NCBI RefSeq assembly: GCF_900156465.1
Contig: NZ_LT707064.1
Coordinates: 2,082,001-2,146,000 of the forward strand
Origin: Pseudomonas sp. 7SR1
Lineage (GTDB): Bacteria > Pseudomonadota > Gammaproteobacteria > Pseudomonadales > Pseudomonadaceae
Length of the DNA: 64,000 bases
Reading direction: 5' to 3'
A program made the translations under genes and the position numbers. The notes under the pieces were generated by a model. It made no database searches and was not told where the DNA came from. It saw nothing but the letters and a program-made list of their open reading frames with translations. The number at the start of each line of letters is the position of its first letter. Positions within the stretch are counted from its first letter, which is position 1. Shown piece by piece: positions 36,977 to 45,580 of the stretch.

Positions 36977-37273
36977 ATGGAAATCTCAGGAAATACCGCG
37001 TTCTACGCCGGTCTGAGCACTATTCAGACAGGGCAGGGCCGCGTCGATCTGGCATCAGGCCAGATCGCCAGCAATACGATCGAACGTTCGCTGACCAGCC
37101 AGTCGTCCGACATACAGGTCGATCGCCTGCGTTCGGTGGATCGCAGCCAGCAGTCAGACCTGGCCAGCAACATGGTCGAGATGGCCCAAGGCAAGTTCCA
37201 GGTACAACTGGGCGTCAATGTGGCCAAGGCCTCCGATGAAATGCTGGGAACGTTGATCGATACCTTCGCCTGA
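36977..37273 (+). CDS. Miniature flagellar-rod-like protein
   Basis: I do not know a characterised relative of this 98-residue protein. Its N-terminus (FYAGLSTIQTGQGRVDLASG) resembles the amphipathic first helix of flagellar rod and hook proteins, and its C-terminus (NMVEMAQGKFQVQLGVNVAK, then SDEMLGTLIDTFA) resembles the last helix of FlgF/FlgG, with almost no body between. It contains no signal peptide. It occupies the place of a small hypothetical gene after bioD in P. aeruginosa. It could be a decoy, cap or non-flagellar coiled-coil protein. Confidence 0.85.
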   Translation: MEISGNTAFYAGLSTIQTGQGRVDLASGQIASNTIERSLTSQSSDIQVDRLRSVDRSQQSDLASNMVEMAQGKFQVQLGVNVAKASDEMLGTLIDTFA

Positions 37274-37341
37274 TCTTGCGTTCATTGGCGCCGTGGAGAG
37301 AAGTGCACCCGATTCGTGGCTGTCGTGCATTCCAGGGTGTC

Positions 37342-38039
37342 TCATGAACTTGCGATGTAGCCCCAGACCGTTGGGGTGATTGCGCTGCCAGCCCCAGAGC
37401 TGCCTGCAATGACAACCTGTCCCAAGGTTGGACTGTTACCTCTGCGCAGTCTCCGGGGCTTTGCGCCAACAGGAAGCCCTCTAACTGTCCGCTCCGAGTC
37501 ACGCGCTCGTACTGCTGCACCTTTACACCAGCCGAGACGGCGGTACCTACCACCACGATTCTGCCGTCCGGTTGCAGGCCCATCGAGTTGTGGCTCAGTT
37601 TGTTCAGCGTGCGGAAATCAACAGCGGTTCACCGTTATTGAAACTGTCATCCTCTCACCGTTCGCTTCAGACCTGACAAGTAAGCCGCTTTGCAGGTCGT
37701 CTGGCGCATTTGCGTAACCGGCGACGAGAATCTTGTCGTCATTCTGGACCAACACGCGGTTAACGATATCCGTACGCGTGTCGGCAAACTCTTGTCGCCA
37801 TCCAGGAAATTCCAACCAAGCTCGTGGAAGGCCCTGTCCTTGATCCCGTCAGGCAGGTAGCGCGTCAGTGCAAAACGATCTTCGAGTTGCAAGGCAAAGA
37901 TCAATCCGGCTTCTCCATCGTGAGCGATAGTGGTGACGCTACCTCGTCCATTGAAGCTGATAGAACCGTCTGTATCAGATTTGCAGTCCGGTTCGCCTGG
38001 AATGCGAGTCGAGCTGTCTCCTGCGGATTGGGTGGCCAT
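37342..38039 (-). pseudogene. Delta-60-repeat protein, broken by several frameshifts
   Basis: Reading minus-strand from the ATG at 38039, one frame gives GSISFNGRGSVTTIAHDGEA and ALTRYLPDGIKDRAFHELGW. Near 37790 the sense moves to a second frame (VLVQNDDKILVAGYANAPDD), near 37645 to a third (DDSFNNGEPLLIS) and near 37610 back to the first (LNKLSHNSMGLQPDGRIVVV). A last shift reaches the C-terminal VVIAGSSGAGSAITPTVWGY and a TGA at 37342-37344. The repeated QPDGRIVVVG and NDDKILVAG segments are the delta-60 beta-propeller motif. At least four shifts are needed, so this is decay rather than one sequencing slip. Confidence 0.85.
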
Positions 38040-38122
38040 GTGCTTTCTTCCAGGGGGAGCTAGTCTTGACCGAAACGGCTCTGTGCCTCCTGGCCGGTAC
38101 GTCAGTTTTCCCGTAACGCCGA

Positions 38123-38141
38123 ACCTGTAAAGGTTGACAGT
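38123..38141 (-). promoter_or_regulatory. Palindromic operator-like element, copy 3
   Basis: AACCTGTAAAGGTTGACAG matches the copies at 5887 and 6739 in its TGACAG half and most of the other half (CTGTAAAGG against CTGTCAAGG). It lies 84 bases upstream of the delta-60 pseudogene start. Confidence 0.4.
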
Positions 38142-38208
38142 GGTGGCGTTGGTTCAAGTCAGGCTCGATGAATTTCAAGACGAAGGACGAGTGGTAACGG
38201 ATCGACGC

Positions 38209-38237
38209 TTGACAAGATTTGGGCGTAAACGTATGTT
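38209..38237 (+). promoter_or_regulatory. Sigma-70-type promoter of the first acyl-CoA dehydrogenase
   Basis: A perfect -35 TTGACA (38209-38214) is 17 bases from TATGTT (38232-38237), about 77 bases upstream of the dehydrogenase ATG. The PsrA operator begins two bases after the -10. Confidence 0.75.
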
Positions 38238-38238
38238 T

Positions 38239-38252
38239 CAAACAACTGTTTG
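38239..38252. promoter_or_regulatory. PsrA operator, consensus match
   Basis: CAAAC-AACT-GTTTG fits the described PsrA motif (G/C)AAAC-N2-4-GTTT(G/C) exactly. It abuts the -10 box and covers the expected transcript start, so bound PsrA, a long-chain-fatty-acid-sensing TetR repressor, should block transcription. Confidence 0.75.
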
Positions 38253-38313
38253 ACCGCCACAACAAATCCTCGCGGTCGTTCATTCCCGGTTACATCAGCA
38301 GAGGTTTATCGCT

Positions 38314-40119
38314 ATGCCTGACTACAAGGCCCCCTTGCGTGATATTCGCTTCGTTCGTGACGAACTGCTCGGCTACGAAGCGCATTATCAGAGCCTTCCG
38401 GCTTGCCAGGACGCAACTCCGGACATGGTTGACGCCATTCTCGAAGAAGGCGCCAAGTTCTGTGAGCAGGTGCTGGCTCCGCTGAACCGCGTGGGCGACC
38501 TCGAAGGCTGCACCTGGAGCGAGTCCGGCGTGAAGACCCCGACCGGCTTCAAGGAAGCCTACAAGCAATTCGTCGAGGGCGGCTGGCCGAGCCTGGCCCA
38601 CGACGTCGAGCATGGCGGCCAGGGGCTGCCGGAATCCCTGGGGCTGGCAGTCAGCGAGATGGTCGGCGAGGCCAACTGGTCGTGGGGCATGTACCCAGGC
38701 CTGTCCCACGGTGCGATGAACACCATTTCCGAGCACGGCACGCCCGAGCAACAGGCGGCTTACCTGACCAAGCTGGTTTCCGGCGAGTGGACCGGCACCA
38801 TGTGCCTGACCGAACCGCATTGCGGGACCGACCTGGGCATGCTTCGCACCAAGGCCGAACCCCAGGCCGATGGTTCCTACAAGGTAACCGGCACCAAGAT
38901 CTTCATTTCCGCCGGTGAGCACGACATGGCGGACAACATCGTCCACATCGTCCTGGCGCGCCTGCCGGACGCACCGGCCGGGACCAAGGGCATCTCGCTG
39001 TTCATCGTGCCCAAGTTCCTGCCTCAAGCCGACGGCTCCATCGGCCAGCGCAACGCGGTGAGCTGCGGTTCGATCGAACACAAGATGGGTATCCACGGCA
39101 ACGCCACTTGCGTGATGAACTTCGACGCGGCCACCGGTTTCCTGATCGGCCCGGCGAACAAAGGCCTGAACTGCATGTTCACCTTCATGAATACCGCTCG
39201 CCTGGGCACCGCGTTGCAGGGCCTGGCCCACGCCGAGATCGGCTTCCAGGGCGGCCTGAAATATGCTCGCGATCGCTTGCAGATGCGTTCCCTGACCGGT
39301 CCGAAAGCACCGGACAAGGCTGCCGACCCGATCATTGTCCATCCGGACGTGCGTCGCATGCTGCTGACCATGAAAGCCTTCGCCGAAGGTAACCGGGCGA
39401 TGGTGTACTTCACGGCCAAGCAGGTCGACATCGTCAAGTATGGCGTGGACGAAGAAGAGAAGAAAAAGGCCGATGCACTGCTGGCCTTCATGACTCCGAT
39501 CGCCAAGGCATTCATGACCGAAGTCGGTTTCGAGGCGGCCAACCACGGCGTGCAGATCTATGGCGGCCACGGCTTCATTGCCGAGTGGGGCATGGAGCAG
39601 AACGTTCGCGACAGCCGTATCTCGATGCTGTACGAAGGCACCACTGGCATCCAGGCCCTCGACCTGCTGGGCCGCAAGGTGCTGATGACCCAGGGCGAGG
39701 CGCTGAAGGGCTTCACCAAGATCGTTCACAAGTTCTGCCAGGGCAACGAAGGCAACGAAGCGGTCAAGGAGTTCATCGAGCCGTTGGCTGCGCTGAACAA
39801 GGAATGGGGCGAGCTGACCATGAAGGTCGGTATGGCTGCCATGAAGGACCGCGAAGAGGTCGGCGCGGCCTCGGTGGATTACCTGATGTACTCGGGCTAT
39901 GCCTGCCTGGCCTATTTCTGGGCCGACATGGCGCGCCTGGCAGCGGAAAAACTCGCCGCCGGCACCACCGAAGAAGCCTTCTACACCGCCAAGCTGCAGA
40001 CCGCGCGTTTCTACTTCCAGCGCATCCTGCCACGTACCCGTACCCACGTGGCCGCCATGCTGTCGGGCGCCAACAACCTGATGGACATGAAAGAAGAGGA
40101 CTTCGCGCTGGGCTACTAA
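38314..40119 (+). CDS. Acyl-CoA dehydrogenase, ~600-residue class (paralogue 1)
   Basis: This FAD enzyme performs the first step of fatty-acid beta-oxidation, making a trans-2-enoyl-CoA. The 601-residue protein has the extended form with a C-terminal domain. FAD and substrate motifs include [30 protein letters not shown] and the catalytic-Glu region [17 protein letters not shown]. It begins [13 protein letters not shown], as do the other two paralogues. Its P. aeruginosa counterpart by position (PA0506) has been called FadE1; I have not assigned a symbol. It has its own promoter, PsrA site and terminator. Confidence 0.94.
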   Translation: MPDYKAPLRDIRFVRDELLGYEAHYQSLPACQDATPDMVDAILEEGAKFCEQVLAPLNRVGDLEGCTWSESGVKTPTGFKEAYKQFVEGGWPSLAHDVEHGGQGLPESLGLAVSEMVGEANWSWGMYPGLSHGAMNTISEHGTPEQQAAYLTKLVSGEWTGTMCLTEPHCGTDLGMLRTKAEPQADGSYKVTGTKIFISAGEHDMADNIVHIVLARLPDAPAGTKGISLFIVPKFLPQADGSIGQRNAVSCGSIEHKMGIHGNATCVMNFDAATGFLIGPANKGLNCMFTFMNTARLGTALQGLAHAEIGFQGGLKYARDRLQMRSLTGPKAPDKAADPIIVHPDVRRMLLTMKAFAEGNRAMVYFTAKQVDIVKYGVDEEEKKKADALLAFMTPIAKAFMTEVGFEAANHGVQIYGGHGFIAEWGMEQNVRDSRISMLYEGTTGIQALDLLGRKVLMTQGEALKGFTKIVHKFCQGNEGNEAVKEFIEPLAALNKEWGELTMKVGMAAMKDREEVGAASVDYLMYSGYACLAYFWADMARLAAEKLAAGTTEEAFYTAKLQTARFYFQRILPRTRTHVAAMLSGANNLMDMKEEDFALGY

Positions 40120-40137
40120 GCCTTACGCGTTTCTCCT

Positions 40138-40176
40138 GAAAAAGCCGCTGCTTCCTTGCGAAGCAGCGGCTTTTTC
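40138..40176 (+). terminator. Strong terminator after the first dehydrogenase
   Basis: A perfect 17-bp stem, GAAAAAGCCGCTGCTTC with CTTGC loop, ends in GCTTTTTC. It separates the first dehydrogenase from the cyclase gene that follows. Confidence 0.94.
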
Positions 40177-40307
40177 ATGGGTGCCAATATCTTGAAAAAA
40201 CATTCATCGAGCTGAACCCTAAGAAAACATTCCTTCCTGCCGTTACAGGGATGGCAGTGTGACATCTGTCACATCTTCCGTGCCTTACTGTGCCAATAGC
40301 AGGCACA

Positions 40308-41633
40308 ATGCCATCTTTGATCAGCCGGGTCGGAGTTCTACCCTTGCCGCGTTCTTCCGCTGTACGTTTCAGCCATTTCCTGCCGTCATTGCTGCTATTG
40401 CTGGCGGGGCTTGCGGCCGCCTACGTCAAGGATCTCAACGTCTTCTTCACGTCGTTGTTCAACGTTCTTCCAACCTTGGTGCTGCTGTTGGGCGGAGCCT
40501 ACTGCGCGGTCTATCGACGCCAGCGTGAACTGTTCCTGATGGTCACGGTGTACATCGCCTATTTCCTGCTGGACACCCAGACCGACTTCTACCGCGACAA
40601 CGGCAAGGTGCGCGAAGACGCGGCGGTGGTGTTCCACCTTGTTTGCCTGTTGCTGCCCTTGTTGTTTGGCCTGTTCGCAGCATGGCAGGAGCGTACCCAT
40701 CTGTTCCAGGACATGGTGGCGCGTTTCGCGGTACTGCTGGCCTTCGGCAGCGTGGCCCTGGCCCTGGAGCAGAGTTATCCCCAGGCGTTGCTGGTGTGGC
40801 TTTCGGAGATCCGCTGGCCGGCGTTGCATGGTGCCTGGATGAGCCTGATCCAGCTGGCCTACCCGGTGTTCGCCGCAGCGTTCCTCTTGCTGGCCTGGCA
40901 ATACTGGCGCAACCCCCGTCCCCTGCACGCCGCGCAACTGGTAGGCCTGCTGGGGTTGTTCTGGATGCTGCCGAAAACCTTCATCCTGCCATTCACCCTG
41001 AACATCATGTGCAGCCAGGTGATGTTGATGATCGCGGCGGCGGTCGCCCATGAGGCCTATCAGATGGCGTTCCGTGACGAACTGACCGGGCTGCCGGGGC
41101 GCAGGGCGTTGAACGAGCGCATGCAGCGCCTGGGGCGCAACTATGTGCTGGCGATGAGTGATGTGGACCACTTCAAGAAATTCAACGATACCCACGGCCA
41201 CGACGTCGGCGACCAGGTGTTGCGCCTGGTGGCCAGCAAGCTGTCGAAGATCGGCGGTGGCGGCAGGGCATATCGCTATGGCGGTGAAGAGTTCGCCCTG
41301 GTGTTCGCGGGCAAGACTGTCGACGAGTGCATGCCTCACCTGGAAGTCATCCGCCAGTCCATCGAGACCTACAGCATCCAATTGCGTAATCCGGACAGTC
41401 GTCCCCAGGATGACCAGCAAGGTCGCCAGCGGCGTTCCGGCGCCGGCACATCCAGCGTGTCGGTAACCGTGAGCATCGGCGTGGCGGAGCGCGTCGAGCA
41501 ACGGACCCCCGAAGAAGTGCTCAAGTCCGCCGACCAGGCGCTCTATAACGCGAAGGGGGCCGGGCGCAATTGTGTGGTTGCCTTCGGTCAGAACCGGCGG
41601 GGCGCGGTGCGCATGGAAACTGCAGCGGGTTGA
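40308..41633 (+). CDS. Membrane diguanylate cyclase (GGEEF)
   Basis: This protein makes cyclic di-GMP. The N-terminal half has about six membrane helices (LPSLLLLLAGLAAAYV, LPTLVLLLGGAYCAVY, MLIVAVAHEAYQM-like end). The C-terminal GGDEF domain (about 250-430) has the active motif RYGGEEFALVF near residue 324. The four residues before RAYRY are GGGG, so the RxxD inhibitory site is missing. A glycine/serine- and arginine-rich insertion (PQDDQQGRQRRSGAGTSS) interrupts the domain before VSIGVAER. The start is uncertain: GTG at 40290, ATG at 40308 or TTG at 40344 are all possible. Confidence 0.9.
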   Translation: MPSLISRVGVLPLPRSSAVRFSHFLPSLLLLLAGLAAAYVKDLNVFFTSLFNVLPTLVLLLGGAYCAVYRRQRELFLMVTVYIAYFLLDTQTDFYRDNGKVREDAAVVFHLVCLLLPLLFGLFAAWQERTHLFQDMVARFAVLLAFGSVALALEQSYPQALLVWLSEIRWPALHGAWMSLIQLAYPVFAAAFLLLAWQYWRNPRPLHAAQLVGLLGLFWMLPKTFILPFTLNIMCSQVMLMIAAAVAHEAYQMAFRDELTGLPGRRALNERMQRLGRNYVLAMSDVDHFKKFNDTHGHDVGDQVLRLVASKLSKIGGGGRAYRYGGEEFALVFAGKTVDECMPHLEVIRQSIETYSIQLRNPDSRPQDDQQGRQRRSGAGTSSVSVTVSIGVAERVEQRTPEEVLKSADQALYNAKGAGRNCVVAFGQNRRGAVRMETAAG

Positions 41634-41724
41634 GTGATGACGGCGCATTCAGCGCCTGGACTGTGATTGTGAGCACCGGTGGCCGGCAGTAGGTTTGAAT
41701 GATCTGCTACCGGAGAAAACCACC

Positions 41725-43521
41725 ATGCCCGAGTACAAAGCCCCCCTGCGCGACATGCGCTTTCTGATCGACCACGTCTTCGATTTCCACGGCCGTTATG
41801 CCGAGCTGGGGGCCAATGACGCCAGCCCGGACATGGTCAGCGCAATCCTCGAGGAAGGCGCCCGTTTCTGTGAGAACGTACTGGCGCCGCTCAACCGCTC
41901 CGGCGACGAGGAGGGTTGTCACTTCGACAAGGGCGTCGTCACGACGCCTGCGGGATTCAAAGAGGCTTTTGCCCAGTATGTGGAGGGTGGCTGGCATGGC
42001 CTGGCGGCGGATCCGGCATATGGCGGCCAGGGACTGCCCAGCTCCCTGGGCCTGGTCATCAGCGAAATGATCGGCTCCAGCAATACCTCCTGGGGCATGT
42101 ATCCGGGCCTGACCCATGGCGCCATGTCGGCCATCCATGCCCATGGTACCGAAGAGCAGAAGCAGACCTACCTGAGCAAACTCACCGCGGGCCAGTGGAC
42201 CGGCACCATGTGCCTCACCGAAGCCCATTGCGGTACGGACCTGGGCATCATCAAGACTCGCGCTTTGCCCCAGGCAGATGGCAGTTACGCGATCAGCGGC
42301 AGCAAGATCTTCATCTCCGCCGGCGAACACGACCTGAGTGAAAACATCATTCATCTGGTGCTCGCCAAGCTGCCCGACGCGCCCGCCGGCACCAAGGGCA
42401 TCTCATTGTTCATCGTGCCCAAGTTCCTGCCCGATGCCACCGGCGAAGCGGGAGAGCGCAATGGTGTCAGCTGTGGCTCCATCGAACACAAGATGGGCAT
42501 CAAGGCGTCGGCCACCTGTGTGCTGAATTTCGATGGCGCGAAGGGCTTTCTCATCGGCGAGCCGAACAAGGGACTCAATTGCATGTTCACCATGATGAAC
42601 CATGCCCGGCTCGGCACCGGGATGCAGGGTCTTTGCCTGGGGGAAGCGAGCTTCCAGGGCGCGATCAGGTACGCCAACGACCGTTTGCAGATGCGCTCGT
42701 TGACCGGTCCCAAGGCGCCGGAAAAAGTCGCCGATCCGATCATCGTCCATCCCGATGTGCGCAGGATGTTGCTGACCATGAAAGCCTTCAACGAAGGCAA
42801 CCGGGCACTGACGTATTTCACCGCGCAGTTGCTGGATACCGCGCACCTGGCCACCGAAGAAAGCGCTCGCCAGGAGGCCGAGGATCTGCTGGCGTTTCTC
42901 ACGCCGATCTGCAAGGCGTTCATGACCGAGACCGGGCTGGAGGTGACCAACCACGGGATGCAGGTGTTCGGTGGCCATGGCTTCATTCGTGAATGGGGCA
43001 TGGAGCAACTGGTACGCGACTGCCGCATAGCACCGATCTATGAGGGCACCAACGGCATCCAGGCGTTGGACTTGCTCGGGCGCAAGGTGCTGGGCAGCCA
43101 GGGCAAGCTGCTGCTCGGGTTCACTCGGATCGTGCACAGGTTCTGCGCCGCGAATGCCGATCATCCGCAGCTTGAGGGCTACGTCGCACAACTGAACGGG
43201 CTCAACCAGCAATGGGGCGAACTGACCACGCAGGTCGGTATGGCGGCCATGAAGAACCCGGATGAAGTGGGGGCTGCCTCCGTGGATTATCTGATGTACA
43301 GCGGCTACATCATCCTGGCCTACCTGTGGTTGCGCATGGCACTGGTGGCCCGATCGCAACTCGACAGTGGCACTGGTGACGCGGATTTCTGCCAGGCCAA
43401 GCTGGCGACCTGTGAGTTCTACTTCAAGCGCTTGTTGCCTCGCACGGCTGCCCATCGGACCGCCGTCGAGGCCGGAAGCGATTGCCTGATGAAGCTGCCA
43501 GCGCACTTGTTCGCGTTCTAA
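41725..43521 (+). CDS. Acyl-CoA dehydrogenase, ~600-residue class (paralogue 2)
   Basis: This 598-residue protein is a close paralogue of the enzyme at 38314. It starts MPEYKAPLRDMRFLIDHV and keeps [33 protein letters not shown] and the catalytic [17 protein letters not shown]. Positionally it matches PA0507 of P. aeruginosa. I chose the ATG at 41725 over an upstream in-frame Met. No PsrA-like site is visible in its short upstream region, so it may be controlled with the cyclase gene 91 bases before it. Confidence 0.93.
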   Translation: MPEYKAPLRDMRFLIDHVFDFHGRYAELGANDASPDMVSAILEEGARFCENVLAPLNRSGDEEGCHFDKGVVTTPAGFKEAFAQYVEGGWHGLAADPAYGGQGLPSSLGLVISEMIGSSNTSWGMYPGLTHGAMSAIHAHGTEEQKQTYLSKLTAGQWTGTMCLTEAHCGTDLGIIKTRALPQADGSYAISGSKIFISAGEHDLSENIIHLVLAKLPDAPAGTKGISLFIVPKFLPDATGEAGERNGVSCGSIEHKMGIKASATCVLNFDGAKGFLIGEPNKGLNCMFTMMNHARLGTGMQGLCLGEASFQGAIRYANDRLQMRSLTGPKAPEKVADPIIVHPDVRRMLLTMKAFNEGNRALTYFTAQLLDTAHLATEESARQEAEDLLAFLTPICKAFMTETGLEVTNHGMQVFGGHGFIREWGMEQLVRDCRIAPIYEGTNGIQALDLLGRKVLGSQGKLLLGFTRIVHRFCAANADHPQLEGYVAQLNGLNQQWGELTTQVGMAAMKNPDEVGAASVDYLMYSGYIILAYLWLRMALVARSQLDSGTGDADFCQAKLATCEFYFKRLLPRTAAHRTAVEAGSDCLMKLPAHLFAF

Positions 43522-43684
43522 ACGACCCAGACCAGGTTTCACCCGATCCCGCAGGCCCTGTGGCGGCTGGCGAAACCTGCGGCTTCATCACGATGACTAA
43601 AAATAACAAATCAGTCATGGGTTGACCCTATGTGTCGTAAAAGTTGTTGAGGTACACTCGGGCCATACTCAAACCGTTTCTTAC

Positions 43685-43698
43685 GAACCAACTGTTTA
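43685..43698. promoter_or_regulatory. Degenerate PsrA-like site upstream of paralogue 3
   Basis: GAACC-AACT-GTTTA has the same N4 spacer as the site at 38239 and matches the (G/C)AAAC-N4-GTTT(G/C) motif except at two positions. It lies 19 bases before the ATG. The 195-base gap upstream (43522-43716) otherwise shows only weak promoter-like sequence. Confidence 0.4.
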
Positions 43699-43716
43699 GA
43701 TCCTGCGAGGTTTGCC

Positions 43717-45495
43717 ATGGCTGACTACAAAGCGCCCCTGCGCGATATGCGCTTCGTCCTCAACGAGGTATTCGAGGTCGCGAAACTCTGGGCTCAACTG
43801 CCGGCGTTGGCCGAAACCGTGGACGCCGAAACCGTCGAAGCGATTCTGGAAGAAGCCGGCAAGGTCACCAGCAAAAGCATTGCCCCCCTCAGCCGTGCCG
43901 CCGACGAGGAAGGTTGCCACTGGGCTGACGGTGCTGTCAGCACGCCGGCGGGTTTCCCACAGGCCTACAAGACTTATGCTGAAGGCGGTTGGGTCGGCGT
44001 CGGTGGCGATCCGGTATACGGCGGCATGGGCATGCCCAAGGCCGTTTCGGCCCAGGTCGAGGAAATGGTCAACTCCGCCAGCCTGTCCTTCGGTCTGTAC
44101 CCGATGCTGACCGCCGGTGCCTGTCTGTCGATCAACGCGCACGCCAGCGAAGAGTTGAAGGCGGCTTACCTGCCGAACATGTACGCCGGCATCTGGGCCG
44201 GCTCGATGTGCCTGACCGAACCGCATGCCGGTACGGACCTGGGGATCATTCGTACCAAGGCCGAACCCCAGGCCGACGGTTCCTACAAGGTCAGCGGCAC
44301 CAAGATTTTCATCACCGGCGGCGAACACGACCTCACCGAGAACATCATCCACCTGGTGCTGGCGAAGCTGCCGGACGCGCCGGCGGGGCCCAAGGGTATC
44401 TCGCTGTTCCTGGTGCCCAAGTTCATGGTCAATGCCGATGGCAGCCTGGGGGCGCGTAATGCGGCCAATTGCGGGTCGATCGAACACAAGATGGGTATCC
44501 AGGCTTCCGCTACCTGCGTGATGAACTTCGACGAGGCCGTGGGTTACCTGGTAGGTGAACCCAACAAGGGCCTGGCGGCGATGTTCACCATGATGAACTA
44601 CGAACGCCTGGGGGTCGGTATCCAGGGCCTGGCCTCTGGTGAGCGCTCTTACCAGAACGCCATCGAATACGCCCGTGACCGCCTGCAAAGCCGCTCGCCC
44701 ACCGGTGCGCAGAACAAGGACAAGATCGCCGATCCGATCATTGTCCATCCGGACGTGCGTCGGATGCTGCTGACCATGAAAGCCTCGAACGAAGGCGGCC
44801 GAGCGTTTTCCACCTACGTGGCGATGCAGCTGGACACCGCCAAGTTCAGCGAAGACCCTGCCACGCGCAAGCGCGCCGAAGATCTCGTGGCCTTGCTCAC
44901 CCCGGTGGCGAAGGCCTTCCTGACCGACCTGGGCCTGGAAACCACGGTCCACGGCCAGCAGATCTTCGGCGGCCACGGTTATATCCGTGAATGGGGCCAG
45001 GAACAGTTGGTCCGGGACGTGCGCATCACCCAGATCTACGAAGGCACCAACGGCATCCAGGCGCTGGACCTGGTGGGGCGCAAGATCGTTGGCAGCGGCG
45101 GTGCATTCTACAAACTGTTCGCGGAGGAAATTCGCCATTTCATCCATACGGCGAGCAATGACCTGGCGGAGTTCACCAAGCCGTTGGGCAAGGCTGTCGA
45201 TACCCTGGATGACTTGACTGCGTGGCTGCTGGATCAGGCCAAGCAGAACCCGAATGAAATCGGCGCGGCATCGGTGGAGTATCTGCAAGCGTTTGGCTAC
45301 ACCGCTTACGCCTATATGTGGGCGTTGATGGCCAAGGCTGCGCTGGGCAAGGAAAGCCAGGATGACTTCTACGCGAGCAAGCTGGGAACAGCGAGGTTCT
45401 ATTTCGCGCGCCTGTTGCCGCGTCTCCATTCCCTGGATGCATCGGTGAGGGCGGGTAGCGAATCGCTGTTCCTGCTGGAGCCTGGGCAATTCTGA
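43717..45495 (+). CDS. Acyl-CoA dehydrogenase, ~600-residue class (paralogue 3)
   Basis: This 592-residue enzyme is the most divergent of the three. It begins [18 protein letters not shown] and has MCLTEPHAGTDLGIIRTKAE, KIFITGGEHD and catalytic YEGTNGIQALDLVGRKI. The substitution HAG for HCG in the FAD-side motif and the changed C-terminus suggest a different chain-length preference. By position it matches PA0508, described as FadE2 with a medium-chain preference. The RsmX gene follows. Confidence 0.94.
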   Translation: MADYKAPLRDMRFVLNEVFEVAKLWAQLPALAETVDAETVEAILEEAGKVTSKSIAPLSRAADEEGCHWADGAVSTPAGFPQAYKTYAEGGWVGVGGDPVYGGMGMPKAVSAQVEEMVNSASLSFGLYPMLTAGACLSINAHASEELKAAYLPNMYAGIWAGSMCLTEPHAGTDLGIIRTKAEPQADGSYKVSGTKIFITGGEHDLTENIIHLVLAKLPDAPAGPKGISLFLVPKFMVNADGSLGARNAANCGSIEHKMGIQASATCVMNFDEAVGYLVGEPNKGLAAMFTMMNYERLGVGIQGLASGERSYQNAIEYARDRLQSRSPTGAQNKDKIADPIIVHPDVRRMLLTMKASNEGGRAFSTYVAMQLDTAKFSEDPATRKRAEDLVALLTPVAKAFLTDLGLETTVHGQQIFGGHGYIREWGQEQLVRDVRITQIYEGTNGIQALDLVGRKIVGSGGAFYKLFAEEIRHFIHTASNDLAEFTKPLGKAVDTLDDLTAWLLDQAKQNPNEIGAASVEYLQAFGYTAYAYMWALMAKAALGKESQDDFYASKLGTARFYFARLLPRLHSLDASVRAGSESLFLLEPGQF

Positions 45496-45505
45496 GGCAG
45501 GTGAT

Positions 45506-45523
45506 TGTAAGAAAATGCTTACA
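45506..45523 (+). promoter_or_regulatory. GacA upstream activating sequence
   Basis: TGTAAGAAAATGCTTACA is a perfect palindromic Gac box (TGTAAG-N6-CTTACA). It is centred about 66 bases upstream of the expected rsmX start, the usual distance. A -10 candidate TAATCT lies at 45569-45574. Confidence 0.92.
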
Positions 45524-45580
45524 CAACGTGATGCCGATTTCCCTCTATCGGCAGATTGGATCCAGGACTAATCTACTTCA

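Noticed and set aside
38290..40047. Long minus-strand frame antisense to the first acyl-CoA dehydrogenase (585 codons)
   Set aside because: Shadow frame; the plus-strand protein has complete family motifs, a promoter and a terminator.
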